A stretch of DNA of 64,000 bases from Cochlodiniinecator piscidefendens. Lineage in GTDB: Bacteria; Pseudomonadota; Alphaproteobacteria; Rhodobacterales; Rhodobacteraceae. The translations under genes and the position numbers were made by a program. Location: the NCBI RefSeq assembly GCF_011326755.1, contig NZ_JAAOIE010000003.1, positions 472,219 to 536,218 on the forward strand, read 5' to 3'. The notes below the pieces were generated by a model. It did no database searches. It had not been told where the DNA came from and saw only the letters and a list, made by a program, of their open reading frames with translations. This document shows, piece after piece, positions 18,193 through 25,985 of the stretch (position 1 is the stretch's first letter; each line of letters starts with the position of its first letter).

Positions 18193-18564
18193 ATGGCTGT
18201 CGATACTGTAGAAGTTCTGAGTGCTGAGATTTTTGAGCTGATGGGGGAGAAACTGTCAGTGCGTGGCGGAAATCTGGCTGAGCGTGTGCGCAAAGCAGGC
18301 CGTATGCTGCCGCGTCATGTCCGGAGAGAAGTCGGGTACTTGATCGAAGCGATTGAGTTATCGGAGCATCCGAAGTTTGCCAGCCGTGTTGATGAGCGTC
18401 GGGTTAAATCTGCCCATCGCGTGTGCTTGCATCATCTTAAATCTGTCAATGTTGCGGATCGTCGTATTGGAACTGTCTTAACAATATTGGGTGGTACCGC
18501 CTTGGCGATTATTCTCGTTGGGGCCGGTTTGATCGCAGTTTTGACAATACGCGGGTATATTTAA
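18193..18564 (+). CDS. Hypothetical protein with C-terminal membrane helix
   Basis: This 123-residue protein has a basic, helical soluble part (residues 1-90, rich in Arg: GRMLPRHVRREVGYLIEAIE) and a single C-terminal membrane helix (about residues 95-118, TVLTILGGTALAIILVGAGL). The tail-anchored arrangement suggests an inner-membrane protein with a cytoplasmic domain. GGGGAGGA just upstream fixes the ATG at 18193. No known family was recognised; it appears to be a rhodobacterial hypothetical. Confidence 0.75.
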   Translation: MAVDTVEVLSAEIFELMGEKLSVRGGNLAERVRKAGRMLPRHVRREVGYLIEAIELSEHPKFASRVDERRVKSAHRVCLHHLKSVNVADRRIGTVLTILGGTALAIILVGAGLIAVLTIRGYI

Positions 18565-18576
18565 CCCTACTCATAA

Positions 18577-18602
18577 AAACGGGGGCACATAGGCCCCCGT
18601 TT
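18577..18602. terminator. Shared bidirectional terminator
   Basis: AAACGGGGGC (18577-18586) pairs perfectly with GCCCCCGTTT (18593-18602). It lies between the convergent 18193 gene and glyA. The minus strand continues with more Ts and so suits glyA best; the plus strand has only GTTTCGTT. Confidence 0.9.
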
Positions 18603-18624
18603 CGTTGATTTTGAACAACCTGAA

Positions 18625-19908
18625 TTATAGGTTTGAATACATTGGGAATTTAGCGCAAAGCTCAGCAACTTTGGCGCGAACGCCTGCTTCTACTTCGCCG
18701 TTTCCTTCTTCGCCATTTGCAGCAAGCCCATCAACCACTTCGATGATCAGATCCGCGATTTGACGGAACTCAGCTTCGCCAAAGCCACGGGTTGTACCCG
18801 CAGGTGTGCCTAGGCGGATGCCTGAGGTCACAGTTGGCTTTTCTGGGTCAAACGGAATGCCGTTTTTATTGGTTGTGATATGTGCACGACCCAAAGCTTT
18901 GTCAGTGATGTTGCCGGTTACGCCTTTGGGACGTAAATCTACGAGCATCACGTGCGTGTCAGTCCCGCCAGTAACGATATCAAGACCGCCCTTCATCAGC
19001 TGATCAGCCAATGCAACTGCGTTTGCGCGTACTTGTTTTTGATACTCTTTGAATTCTGGGCGCAACGCTTCGCCAAAGGCAACCGCTTTGGCTGCGATAA
19101 CGTGCATCAAAGGACCACCCTGAATACCAGGGAAAATAGCAGAGTTCACTTTTTTCGCGATGTCTGCATCGTTGGTCAGGATCATACCGCCACGTGGACC
19201 GCGAAGGGTCTTGTGCGTCGTAGTTGTTGCAACGTCCGCATAAGGGAACGGGGAAGGGTGTTCACCTGCAGCAACCAGTCCAGCAAAGTGGGCCATGTCA
19301 ACGTGCAGATACGCCCCAACCATGTCAGCGATTTCGCGGAAACGTGCAAAATCAATGACGCGTGGAATGGCAGAGCCACCCGCGATGATCAGCTTTGGCT
19401 GGTGCTCTTTTGCAAGCGCTTCGAGCTGATCATAGTCGATCAAATTGTCTTGCTTGCGCACGCCATACGACACGGCGTTGAACCATTTACCAGATTGGTT
19501 TGGTTTTGCACCGTGGGTTAAGTGACCACCAGACGCGAGGTCCATACCAAGGATGGTATCGCCGGGTTTGATCAGCGCTTGGAAAACACCTTGGTTGGCT
19601 TGTGAACCAGAGTTTGGTTGCACGTTGGCAAATTCACAGCCAAACAATTGTTTCGCACGGTCGATCGCCAAGTTTTCAGCGACGTCAACGTATTGACAGC
19701 CACCGTAATAGCGACGTCCTGGATAACCTTCGGCGTATTTGTTGGTGAGCACAGAACCTTGTGCTTCCATTACGGCAGCAGAAACGATGTTCTCTGATGC
19801 AATCAGTTCGATCTCGTCGCGCTGACGGCCCAGTTCATTCGTGATAGAGCCGTAAAGCTCTGGGTCGCGGGAGGCTAGGGATTCGGTGAAAAATGCGTCT
19901 CTCGACAT
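18625..19908 (-). CDS. glyA: Serine hydroxymethyltransferase
   Basis: GlyA interconverts serine and glycine with tetrahydrofolate, supplying one-carbon units. The 427-residue PLP enzyme has the Schiff-base Lys233 in [14 protein letters not shown], plus [13 protein letters not shown] and the conserved DMAHFAGL with the cofactor-binding Asp and His. The ATG at 19908 ([10 protein letters not shown]) follows GGAG; the longer open frame upstream is not supported. A strong palindrome lies in the leader. NAD kinase is divergent upstream and the terminator at 18577 closes the unit. Confidence 0.97.
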   Translation of the reverse strand: MSRDAFFTESLASRDPELYGSITNELGRQRDEIELIASENIVSAAVMEAQGSVLTNKYAEGYPGRRYYGGCQYVDVAENLAIDRAKQLFGCEFANVQPNSGSQANQGVFQALIKPGDTILGMDLASGGHLTHGAKPNQSGKWFNAVSYGVRKQDNLIDYDQLEALAKEHQPKLIIAGGSAIPRVIDFARFREIADMVGAYLHVDMAHFAGLVAAGEHPSPFPYADVATTTTHKTLRGPRGGMILTNDADIAKKVNSAIFPGIQGGPLMHVIAAKAVAFGEALRPEFKEYQKQVRANAVALADQLMKGGLDIVTGGTDTHVMLVDLRPKGVTGNITDKALGRAHITTNKNGIPFDPEKPTVTSGIRLGTPAGTTRGFGEAEFRQIADLIIEVVDGLAANGEEGNGEVEAGVRAKVAELCAKFPMYSNL

Positions 19909-19922
19909 TATGGCATCTCCTG

Positions 19923-19969
19923 AGGGGTCGCGTTCGTTAGTGACTTCTAACGAAATTGCCGCTACCCCT
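19923..19969 (-). promoter_or_regulatory. Extended leader palindrome of glyA
   Basis: TTCGTTAG (19933-19940) and CTAACGAA (19947-19954) pair perfectly around a 6-base loop, and AGGGGT (19923-19928) pairs with ACCCCT (19964-19969) outside it. The structure sits directly upstream of the glyA ribosome site, 15-61 bases from the ATG. It could be an mRNA leader structure or a repressor operator. I could not match it to a known riboswitch. Confidence 0.5.
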
Positions 19970-20099
19970 GAACGCAATAAAACGACGAAAACCGGGGCGC
20001 ACACGTCATAAATGTTACCTATAGGGGAAAAGTTTCCGATTGGCGACAATGGATACAATTGGATACAATGGGACACAGAATCTGCATGAGGCAAAGGCA

Positions 20100-20855
20100 T
20101 TGAAAATTTCATTCGCAGCGAGCGACGCGATGATCGCTCAGGAAAGCTATGCAAGGCTATTGGATCGATATGGCACCTGCGAACCAGAAGATGCAGATGT
20201 TATCGTTGCCTTGGGCGGCGATGGTTTTATGCTGCATACGCTTCACAGTACAACACATCTAAATGTGCCCGTTTATGGGATGAACAGGGGAACTGTTGGG
20301 TTTCTGATGAATACCTTTGGCGAAGAAAATTTATTGCGGCGCCTTGGTGAAGCCGAAGAAGAAGTGATTAATCCACTGGCCATGACTGCGACGACCTCTG
20401 ATGGTAATACGGTGCGCGCGCTTGCGATTAATGAGGTGTCTTTGCTGCGCGCAGGACCACAGGCAGCAAAGCTTCGTATTTCTGTTGATGGGCGTGTTCG
20501 ATTGCCAGAGCTTGTTTGCGACGGCGCGCTTTTGTGTACACCTGCGGGGTCGACGGCATACAACTATTCCGCTCACGGGCCGATACTTCCAATTGGTTCG
20601 GATGTATTGGCTTTAACTGCAATGGCTGCATTTCGACCCAGACGTTGGCGTGGTGCGCTTTTGCCGAAAAAGGCCAATGTGGTTTTTGAGGTCTTAGACC
20701 CAATCAAGCGCCCAGTTAGAGCTGATGCAGATAGCCGATCTGCGCATGATGTCGTTCGTGTTGAAATGCAAAGTGAGCCCAATGTTATTCATCGGATATT
20801 GTTTGATCCGGGTCATGGGCTCGAAGAGCGGCTCATCCGTGAACAATTTGTTTAA
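20100..20855 (+). CDS. nadK: NAD kinase
   Basis: NAD kinase phosphorylates NAD to NADP in the cytoplasm. The fold signature GGDGFML (residues 39-45), [13 protein letters not shown], the NE motif in [11 protein letters not shown], and [18 protein letters not shown] are all present. The TTG at 20100 gives the family start [10 protein letters not shown] with GAGG eight bases upstream, giving 251 residues; an ATG at 20049 or TTG at 20040 would add a tail encoded partly by a short tandem repeat. It is divergent from glyA and its stop directly abuts the stop of the convergent regulator gene. Confidence 0.95.
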   Translation: MKISFAASDAMIAQESYARLLDRYGTCEPEDADVIVALGGDGFMLHTLHSTTHLNVPVYGMNRGTVGFLMNTFGEENLLRRLGEAEEEVINPLAMTATTSDGNTVRALAINEVSLLRAGPQAAKLRISVDGRVRLPELVCDGALLCTPAGSTAYNYSAHGPILPIGSDVLALTAMAAFRPRRWRGALLPKKANVVFEVLDPIKRPVRADADSRSAHDVVRVEMQSEPNVIHRILFDPGHGLEERLIREQFV

Positions 20856-22229
20856 TTATGAAAGCGTCTTCCACCCGCTGCGTTTGCGATAAAGGGTGGA
20901 AGGTGCAACGCCTAAGATTTTAGCCGCACGGGGAATGCTACCGTCGCAAGCCGTAATGGTTTCCTCAATGGCGATTTGTTCGATCTCTTCCAAGCTACAC
21001 CCCACCAGTTGCTTTATCGAAAGCGGCTCGGCTTCTGCGGTTTCGTGACCACTTATGTAAGAGGATTGAACTTTTGAAAGACCATCGTACAGTTCTGGCG
21101 GTAACATTGATTGAGTGACAACCGTGCCGGTGTTCAAAACGACAATGTTGCGGATGATGTTTTGCAATTGTCGAATGTTTCCAGGCCAAGGATGGCGTAA
21201 AAGAATTGCGGAGACCTCATCCGAGAAATCGGTAAAACTGCGCCCTTCCTCCTTAGAAAACAACCGCAACATATACTTGCCGATATCAAGTAGATCACGC
21301 CCGCGTTCTCTTAAGACTGGCAGTGCAATTGGGATCACGTGGAGGCGATAAAACAAATCTTCGCGCAAAGTCCCGTTTTTGACCGAAATAAGTGGGTCGC
21401 TTGTCATGGTTGAGATGATGCGAACGTCTGGCTGGTTCGGAAATTCGGTTTCGCAATTCTGATCTGAGTTGGCGCATTGAAGAAATCTGAGCAGTTTTGC
21501 TTGTGCCGACGGTGGAATTGCATCGACGTCTTCAAGAATGAGCGTTCCTTCATGGGCTTGGTGTAACGCGCCGCTCGGGGTTTTCCCTTGCGTGCCAAAA
21601 AGAGCAACCTCTAATGTTTCGGCAGGTATGGCACTGCAGGATAGAACAACGCAGGGTCCGCTCGTGCGCCCGGAAAACCTATGGATCATTCGGCAGGTTA
21701 TTTCTTTGCCAACACCTTTTTCGCCAACAATAAAAACGGATGCCATTGAGTGGGCCACTGTCCGTAGTTTTGAAAGTACATTCTGCATTTGATCAGACGT
21801 ACCCATATATCCGTGGATAAAACGTTCTGTTTGGGTATCTGCAATATCCGCTGCAATGCTTGTTTCAACTTGGGCATTGGCAACGACTTGTTTGATATGT
21901 TGATCTTGAAACGGTTTCAGCAGAAAATCAAAAGCGCCAGCGCGCATTGCTTGAACCGCTCGGTCAACGGTACCATTTGCAGTGATCACAATAAAACGGG
22001 AACGGTTTTCATGATCGAGGCATTCTTTCATCAGGTCAAGCCCATCTCGATCAGGTAGGATAAGATCAAGAAGCACAACGCAAGGGGCGAGTTCTTTATA
22101 TTTCTTCATCCCTTCATAAGCGGTTCCCGCGACTTCGACCCTGTGACCTGCGCTTTGCAAAACTGAACGGTAAACGAGTTGCAAAGATGGGGTGTCTTCG
22201 ATCAAGAGGATGGGGTGATCAGCCATCAT
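20856..22229 (-). CDS. NtrC-family response regulator lacking GAFTGA
   Basis: This 457-residue regulator has a receiver domain (phospho-acceptor Asp55, LLDLILPD; Lys105), an AAA+ domain (Walker A GEKGVGKE at 169-176) and a C-terminal Fis-type helix-turn-helix (SIPRAAKILGVAPSTLYRKR). The sigma-54 contact loop GAFTGA is not present: the region reads FGTQGKTPSGALHQAH (211-226). Walker B is ILEDVDAIP rather than the usual LDEIGE. It may therefore act without sigma-54, as some rhodobacterial NtrC proteins do. Its start overlaps the end of the hybrid kinase gene by 11 bases, indicating a cognate pair. Confidence 0.92.
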   Translation of the reverse strand: MMADHPILLIEDTPSLQLVYRSVLQSAGHRVEVAGTAYEGMKKYKELAPCVVLLDLILPDRDGLDLMKECLDHENRSRFIVITANGTVDRAVQAMRAGAFDFLLKPFQDQHIKQVVANAQVETSIAADIADTQTERFIHGYMGTSDQMQNVLSKLRTVAHSMASVFIVGEKGVGKEITCRMIHRFSGRTSGPCVVLSCSAIPAETLEVALFGTQGKTPSGALHQAHEGTLILEDVDAIPPSAQAKLLRFLQCANSDQNCETEFPNQPDVRIISTMTSDPLISVKNGTLREDLFYRLHVIPIALPVLRERGRDLLDIGKYMLRLFSKEEGRSFTDFSDEVSAILLRHPWPGNIRQLQNIIRNIVVLNTGTVVTQSMLPPELYDGLSKVQSSYISGHETAEAEPLSIKQLVGCSLEEIEQIAIEETITACDGSIPRAAKILGVAPSTLYRKRSGWKTLS

Positions 22230-23772
22230 GTTTTCCTGTGTTATCTGATCGTATCATGGCTTCTTGCTGAATAATGTCGCATAATTTCGAAAGCTCTTTG
22301 CGCAAGGCCGGTATCATTTCTGTAATTTTAGCTTCGTCATTTGAATGCGCAGCTGTGTTTATTTCCATAGCCATTTGCATCAATTTTTGCGCATCGACGG
22401 CTCCAGAGAGCGAAATCAAGACATGGGAATGCGCACGAATTTCATTGCAGCTAACGGGTTGAGTGGCGTTTGCAATTCCTTGATCTACGTCGCGTAAATC
22501 TGTCTGAAGCCGAGATAGCAATTCATCGGCGTTTTCTTTTCCAGCGAGATCCAATAAATGATTGAGTTGGGACATATCGTTCGTATCCTCCGGTGAAACG
22601 GGGGGGGAGGGGCGCACAGGCGCAGGATCTATCCTTACGTTAGGTAAGAGCAACGCGACAGCTTGTGCGAGGTCTTCGGTCGCCATAATTGGTTTTGCTA
22701 AAATTCGATCTGCCCCAGCCTCGTAAATTTTATCACGGTCTTCGCGCATTACAAACGCTGTAATGGCCAATATAGGGAGTTTGCGAAGTGCGGATTTGCT
22801 GGCGCGCGCATAACGCATGACTTCAAGTCCTGAAAGTCTTGGCATGTCGATATCTACGAAGGCGATGTCAAAATCTTCGCGTTCTAACCAGTTTATTGCT
22901 TCGACACCATCAGAGGCAATTTCAAATTCGGCGCCTAGGGCCTTTAGCATTTGAGCAATTACAAGTTGATTTGTGTCATTGTCATCTGCAAGGAGCACAC
23001 GGATATTCGACAAATCTATGAGATACTTAGGGGTGTCTTTCTCCGCTTCATATTGCCAAATTTGGGCGGGTAACAATAAGGAAACCAACGCACCGTTGTC
23101 GGTATTTTTCACCGTTAGCTTGCCGCCCATGTCGTCGGCGATATTCTTAGCGATGTGCAGCCCCAACCCCGTACCTGGTTTTCCTTGTCCAGAGGGGCGC
23201 CCCTGAAATTGATAGAGCTTTTCCAAAGCTTCCTTCGAAAAGCCGCTACCGGTGTCGGATACAACAAAACAGAGCTCTTGTGCTGCTGTCACTGAAACAT
23301 CCAGCTTTACCAGCCCATCTTCGGTGTATTTTAGGGCGTTGCTGATGAGGTTTGACAGCACACGTTCTAGATTTAGGCGGATGGTGGCAATAACTGCCGG
23401 CACTTCAGGCGAAACGTTCACTTGAAAAGTGGTGTCGTTTGCGTTGGCGCGTCCGGCCCATCTCAGGCGCATATCATTCAGCAAACGCCTTAGGTGTAGG
23501 TTTGGGGTAATATCTGGTCCAGCATGCATTTCGGTTGTAATGAGCGTGAGGGCATCTTCGACCAATCGTGCAAGAGTTTCGCCAGATGCGCGCACTCGGT
23601 CAATTTGCTGACGCGTTGATGTAGGAAGCTCATCTTCTTCTATTAAGCGCAAGCCGCCAATAACATCAAAAACCGCTGAGCGAATATCATGCGCTAAAAA
23701 CGTGAGCGGTGCATTATCCGTCCCAAGAGAATCTGCGCCATTGGAATTTGGCTGTTTTATGCGTGTTGTCAT
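22219..23772 (-). CDS. Hybrid sensor histidine kinase with REC and HPt domains
   Basis: This 517-residue protein without membrane segments has four modules: HisKA with His28 (FLAHDIR), HATPase_c with N box NLISNALKYT (141-150), DTGSGF (173-178) and GTGLGL (200-205); a receiver domain with Asp307 (FVDIDMP) and Lys360; and a C-terminal HPt-like domain with His448/His450 (RAHSHVLIS). The HPt lacks the usual K-G after His-x-L. The absence of a sensor domain suggests cytoplasmic or partner-derived input. The ATG at 23772 was chosen over a TTG at 23832 with no ribosome site. The response regulator follows with overlap, making a His-Asp-His-Asp relay. Confidence 0.92.
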   Translation of the reverse strand: MTTRIKQPNSNGADSLGTDNAPLTFLAHDIRSAVFDVIGGLRLIEEDELPTSTRQQIDRVRASGETLARLVEDALTLITTEMHAGPDITPNLHLRRLLNDMRLRWAGRANANDTTFQVNVSPEVPAVIATIRLNLERVLSNLISNALKYTEDGLVKLDVSVTAAQELCFVVSDTGSGFSKEALEKLYQFQGRPSGQGKPGTGLGLHIAKNIADDMGGKLTVKNTDNGALVSLLLPAQIWQYEAEKDTPKYLIDLSNIRVLLADDNDTNQLVIAQMLKALGAEFEIASDGVEAINWLEREDFDIAFVDIDMPRLSGLEVMRYARASKSALRKLPILAITAFVMREDRDKIYEAGADRILAKPIMATEDLAQAVALLLPNVRIDPAPVRPSPPVSPEDTNDMSQLNHLLDLAGKENADELLSRLQTDLRDVDQGIANATQPVSCNEIRAHSHVLISLSGAVDAQKLMQMAMEINTAAHSNDEAKITEMIPALRKELSKLCDIIQQEAMIRSDNTGKHDG

Positions 23773-23837
23773 TGTCCCCCGGGCGCTGGCATCAATATTT
23801 ATATCATAATATGAGGCAGCGTGTTTCAACAATAGGT

Positions 23838-23885
23838 TGCGAAGGCCTTTAAATCAATCCGGATCGTCGAATTTCGGCCTTCGCA
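23838..23885. repeat. Inverted repeat between prpE and kinase gene
   Basis: TGCGAAGGCC (23838-23847) pairs perfectly with GGCCTTCGCA (23876-23885); the 28-base interval holds the palindrome ATCCGGAT (23857-23864). It lies after the prpE stop and 66 bases upstream of the kinase start, both on the minus strand. Lacking a U-run, it may be an operator for the kinase operon or a weak prpE terminator. Confidence 0.55.
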
Positions 23886-23915
23886 TTCTCTTGTTTGGGT
23901 CGGGCTATAGATGTC

Positions 23916-25805
23916 TTACTTGGCGTATCCTAAGCTTAATAATGCGTCACGAATTTCATCCAAAATCGCAGGATCATCAATTGTTGCGGGCATTTTGTAA
24001 GCTTCGTTATCCGCAATCTTGACCATGGTCGCGCGCAATATTTTACCTGATCGTGTTTTAGGGAGCCGATCAACCACAACGGCCAGCTTAAAGGCTGCCA
24101 CAGGGCCAATTTTTTCGCGGACGAGTTTGGTGACTTCTTTGACCACATCTAAATTATCGCGGTCGACCCCGGAATTTAAACATAGAAAACCGAGCGGCAA
24201 TTGTCCCTTAAGTTGGTCAGCGACACCAATGACAGCACATTCAGCGACATCTGGATGGGACGATAAAACCTCCTCCATCGCGCCAGTTGATAGTCGATGC
24301 CCCGCAACATTGATAACATCATCCGTCCGCGCCATGATGTAGAGGTAGCCATCCTCGTCAATCATACCTGCATCACCGGTTTCGTAATAACCTGGGAAAT
24401 GTTCAAGATAGCTTTTCAAATAACGGTCTTCTGCATTCCAGAGGGTTGGCAAAGTTCCGGGGGGCAGCGGGAGCTTGATCGCTATTGCACCCAACTCGCC
24501 AGCGGGCATCTGATGACCCGCTTCGTCCAAGATTTGAACGTCAAAACCCGGCATCGGTACGGAGGGGGAGCCAAGTTTAACTGGTAACTCTTCGATCCCA
24601 AGTGGGTTTGCCGCGATTGCCCAACCTGTTTCCGTCTGCCACCAATGGTCAACAATAGGAACGCCCAACTGATCCTGAGCCCAAGTGATGGTATCAGGAT
24701 CAGCACGTTCACCGGCAAGATAAACTGCGCGTAATCTGCTGAGGTCGTATTTTTTGACAAACTCGCCCTGTGGATCTTCGCGTTTCACCGCGCGAAATGC
24801 TGTTGGGGCGGTGAAAAAGCTTTTGACGTTATGTTCGTCGATAATGCGCCAAAAGGTGCCCGCATCCGGTGTTCCGATAGGCTTGCCTTCAAATACGACG
24901 GTTGTGTTTCCATGGATGAGTGGCGCGTAGCAAATATAGCTGTGCCCTACGACCCAACCAACATCAGACGCGGCCCAAAATACCTCTCCGGGATCAACGT
25001 TATAGACATTTTTCATCGTCCAATTCAGCGCGACCAGTTGACCCGCTGTGTGGCGAATAACACCCTTAGGTTGGCCTGTGGTCCCAGATGTGTACAAAAT
25101 ATAGGACGGATGATTGCCCTCAACGGGAACGCATTCAGCAGGCTCTACGCCATACTGGAACCCATGCCAGTTAAAATCCCGTCCTTCTTGCAGTTCTGCG
25201 ACTTCTTGCTCGCGTTGAAAAATCACGGTGAAGTCGGGCTTGTGCGTTGCGAGATCAATCGCACCATCGAGTAAAGGTTTATAATGTACAACACGGCCCG
25301 GTTCAATTCCGCAGGATGCAGCGATAATGGCTTTTGGGGTAGCGTCATCAATACGAACAGCCAATTCGTTCGCGGCAAATCCGCCAAACACGACAGAGTG
25401 AACCGCGCCAATTCGCGAACAAGCCAGCATCGCCTCAAGTGCTTCGGGGATCATCGGCATGTAGATGATAACGCGATCCCCTTTTCCGACACCTTTGGCG
25501 CATAAAGCACCAGCAAGGCTCGCGACTCGATTGCGAAGTTCCACATAGCTGATTTCGCGTTTGGTTTGCGTCACGGGGCTGTCGTAGATGATTGCAGTTT
25601 GTTCACCTCTGCCTGCCTCTACGTGGCGGTCCACAGCATTCCAGCAGGTGTTGCATTTTGCGTCAGCGAACCATTCGTAAATTGGGGCATTCTCGTCAAA
25701 AAGAGCCTTTGACGGTGGGGTGTCCCAATCGATATCCTTCGCCGCATTCATCCAAAAGGTTTCAGGGTCATTTTTCCACCCGTCATAAACACTCTTATAA
25801 TCCAT
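23916..25805 (-). CDS. prpE: Propionyl-CoA synthetase
   Basis: PrpE activates propionate to propionyl-CoA through an AMP intermediate. The 629-residue protein begins MDYKSVYDGWKNDPETFW, typical of PrpE rather than Acs. The AMP-binding P-loop YTSGTTGQPKGVIRHTAG, the WWQTETGW motif and the C-terminal lysine loop PKTRSGKILR are intact; the lysine is the usual acetylation site. GAGGAGG precedes the ATG at 25805. It lies downstream of maeB on the same strand and feeds the pcc/mcm pathway about 20 kb away. A TTTGCAAG half-site (minus strand, about 25919-25926) upstream hints at PccR control. Confidence 0.95.
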   Translation of the reverse strand: MDYKSVYDGWKNDPETFWMNAAKDIDWDTPPSKALFDENAPIYEWFADAKCNTCWNAVDRHVEAGRGEQTAIIYDSPVTQTKREISYVELRNRVASLAGALCAKGVGKGDRVIIYMPMIPEALEAMLACSRIGAVHSVVFGGFAANELAVRIDDATPKAIIAASCGIEPGRVVHYKPLLDGAIDLATHKPDFTVIFQREQEVAELQEGRDFNWHGFQYGVEPAECVPVEGNHPSYILYTSGTTGQPKGVIRHTAGQLVALNWTMKNVYNVDPGEVFWAASDVGWVVGHSYICYAPLIHGNTTVVFEGKPIGTPDAGTFWRIIDEHNVKSFFTAPTAFRAVKREDPQGEFVKKYDLSRLRAVYLAGERADPDTITWAQDQLGVPIVDHWWQTETGWAIAANPLGIEELPVKLGSPSVPMPGFDVQILDEAGHQMPAGELGAIAIKLPLPPGTLPTLWNAEDRYLKSYLEHFPGYYETGDAGMIDEDGYLYIMARTDDVINVAGHRLSTGAMEEVLSSHPDVAECAVIGVADQLKGQLPLGFLCLNSGVDRDNLDVVKEVTKLVREKIGPVAAFKLAVVVDRLPKTRSGKILRATMVKIADNEAYKMPATIDDPAILDEIRDALLSLGYAK

Positions 25806-25943
25806 TTGGTCCTCCTCCCTCATAGCAGTTGCACAGTGATAGCGACTGTTTTTACACTAGGGCAAGTTGGATACCTGTGCCCGATTGTCGCTTTTGTATG
25901 CTGTTGTGTACGCTGTGCCTTGCAAATGTTGCGAGATTTTTGC

Positions 25944-25972
25944 GGCGATGGAATTTTTATTGGGCCATCGCC
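25944..25972 (-). terminator. Possible maeB terminator hairpin
   Basis: GGCGATGG (25944-25951) and CCATCGCC (25965-25972) pair perfectly around a 13-base loop, 14 bases after the maeB stop. No U-run follows on the minus strand, so termination strength is doubtful. Confidence 0.4.
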
Positions 25973-25985
25973 TGATTTGTAACGG

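Noticed and set aside
20868..20902. CTTCCACCC and GGGTGGAAG as a terminator for NAD kinase
   Set aside because: The 9-bp match lies inside the C-terminal coding part of the convergent regulator, has a 17-base loop and no U-run; probably chance.
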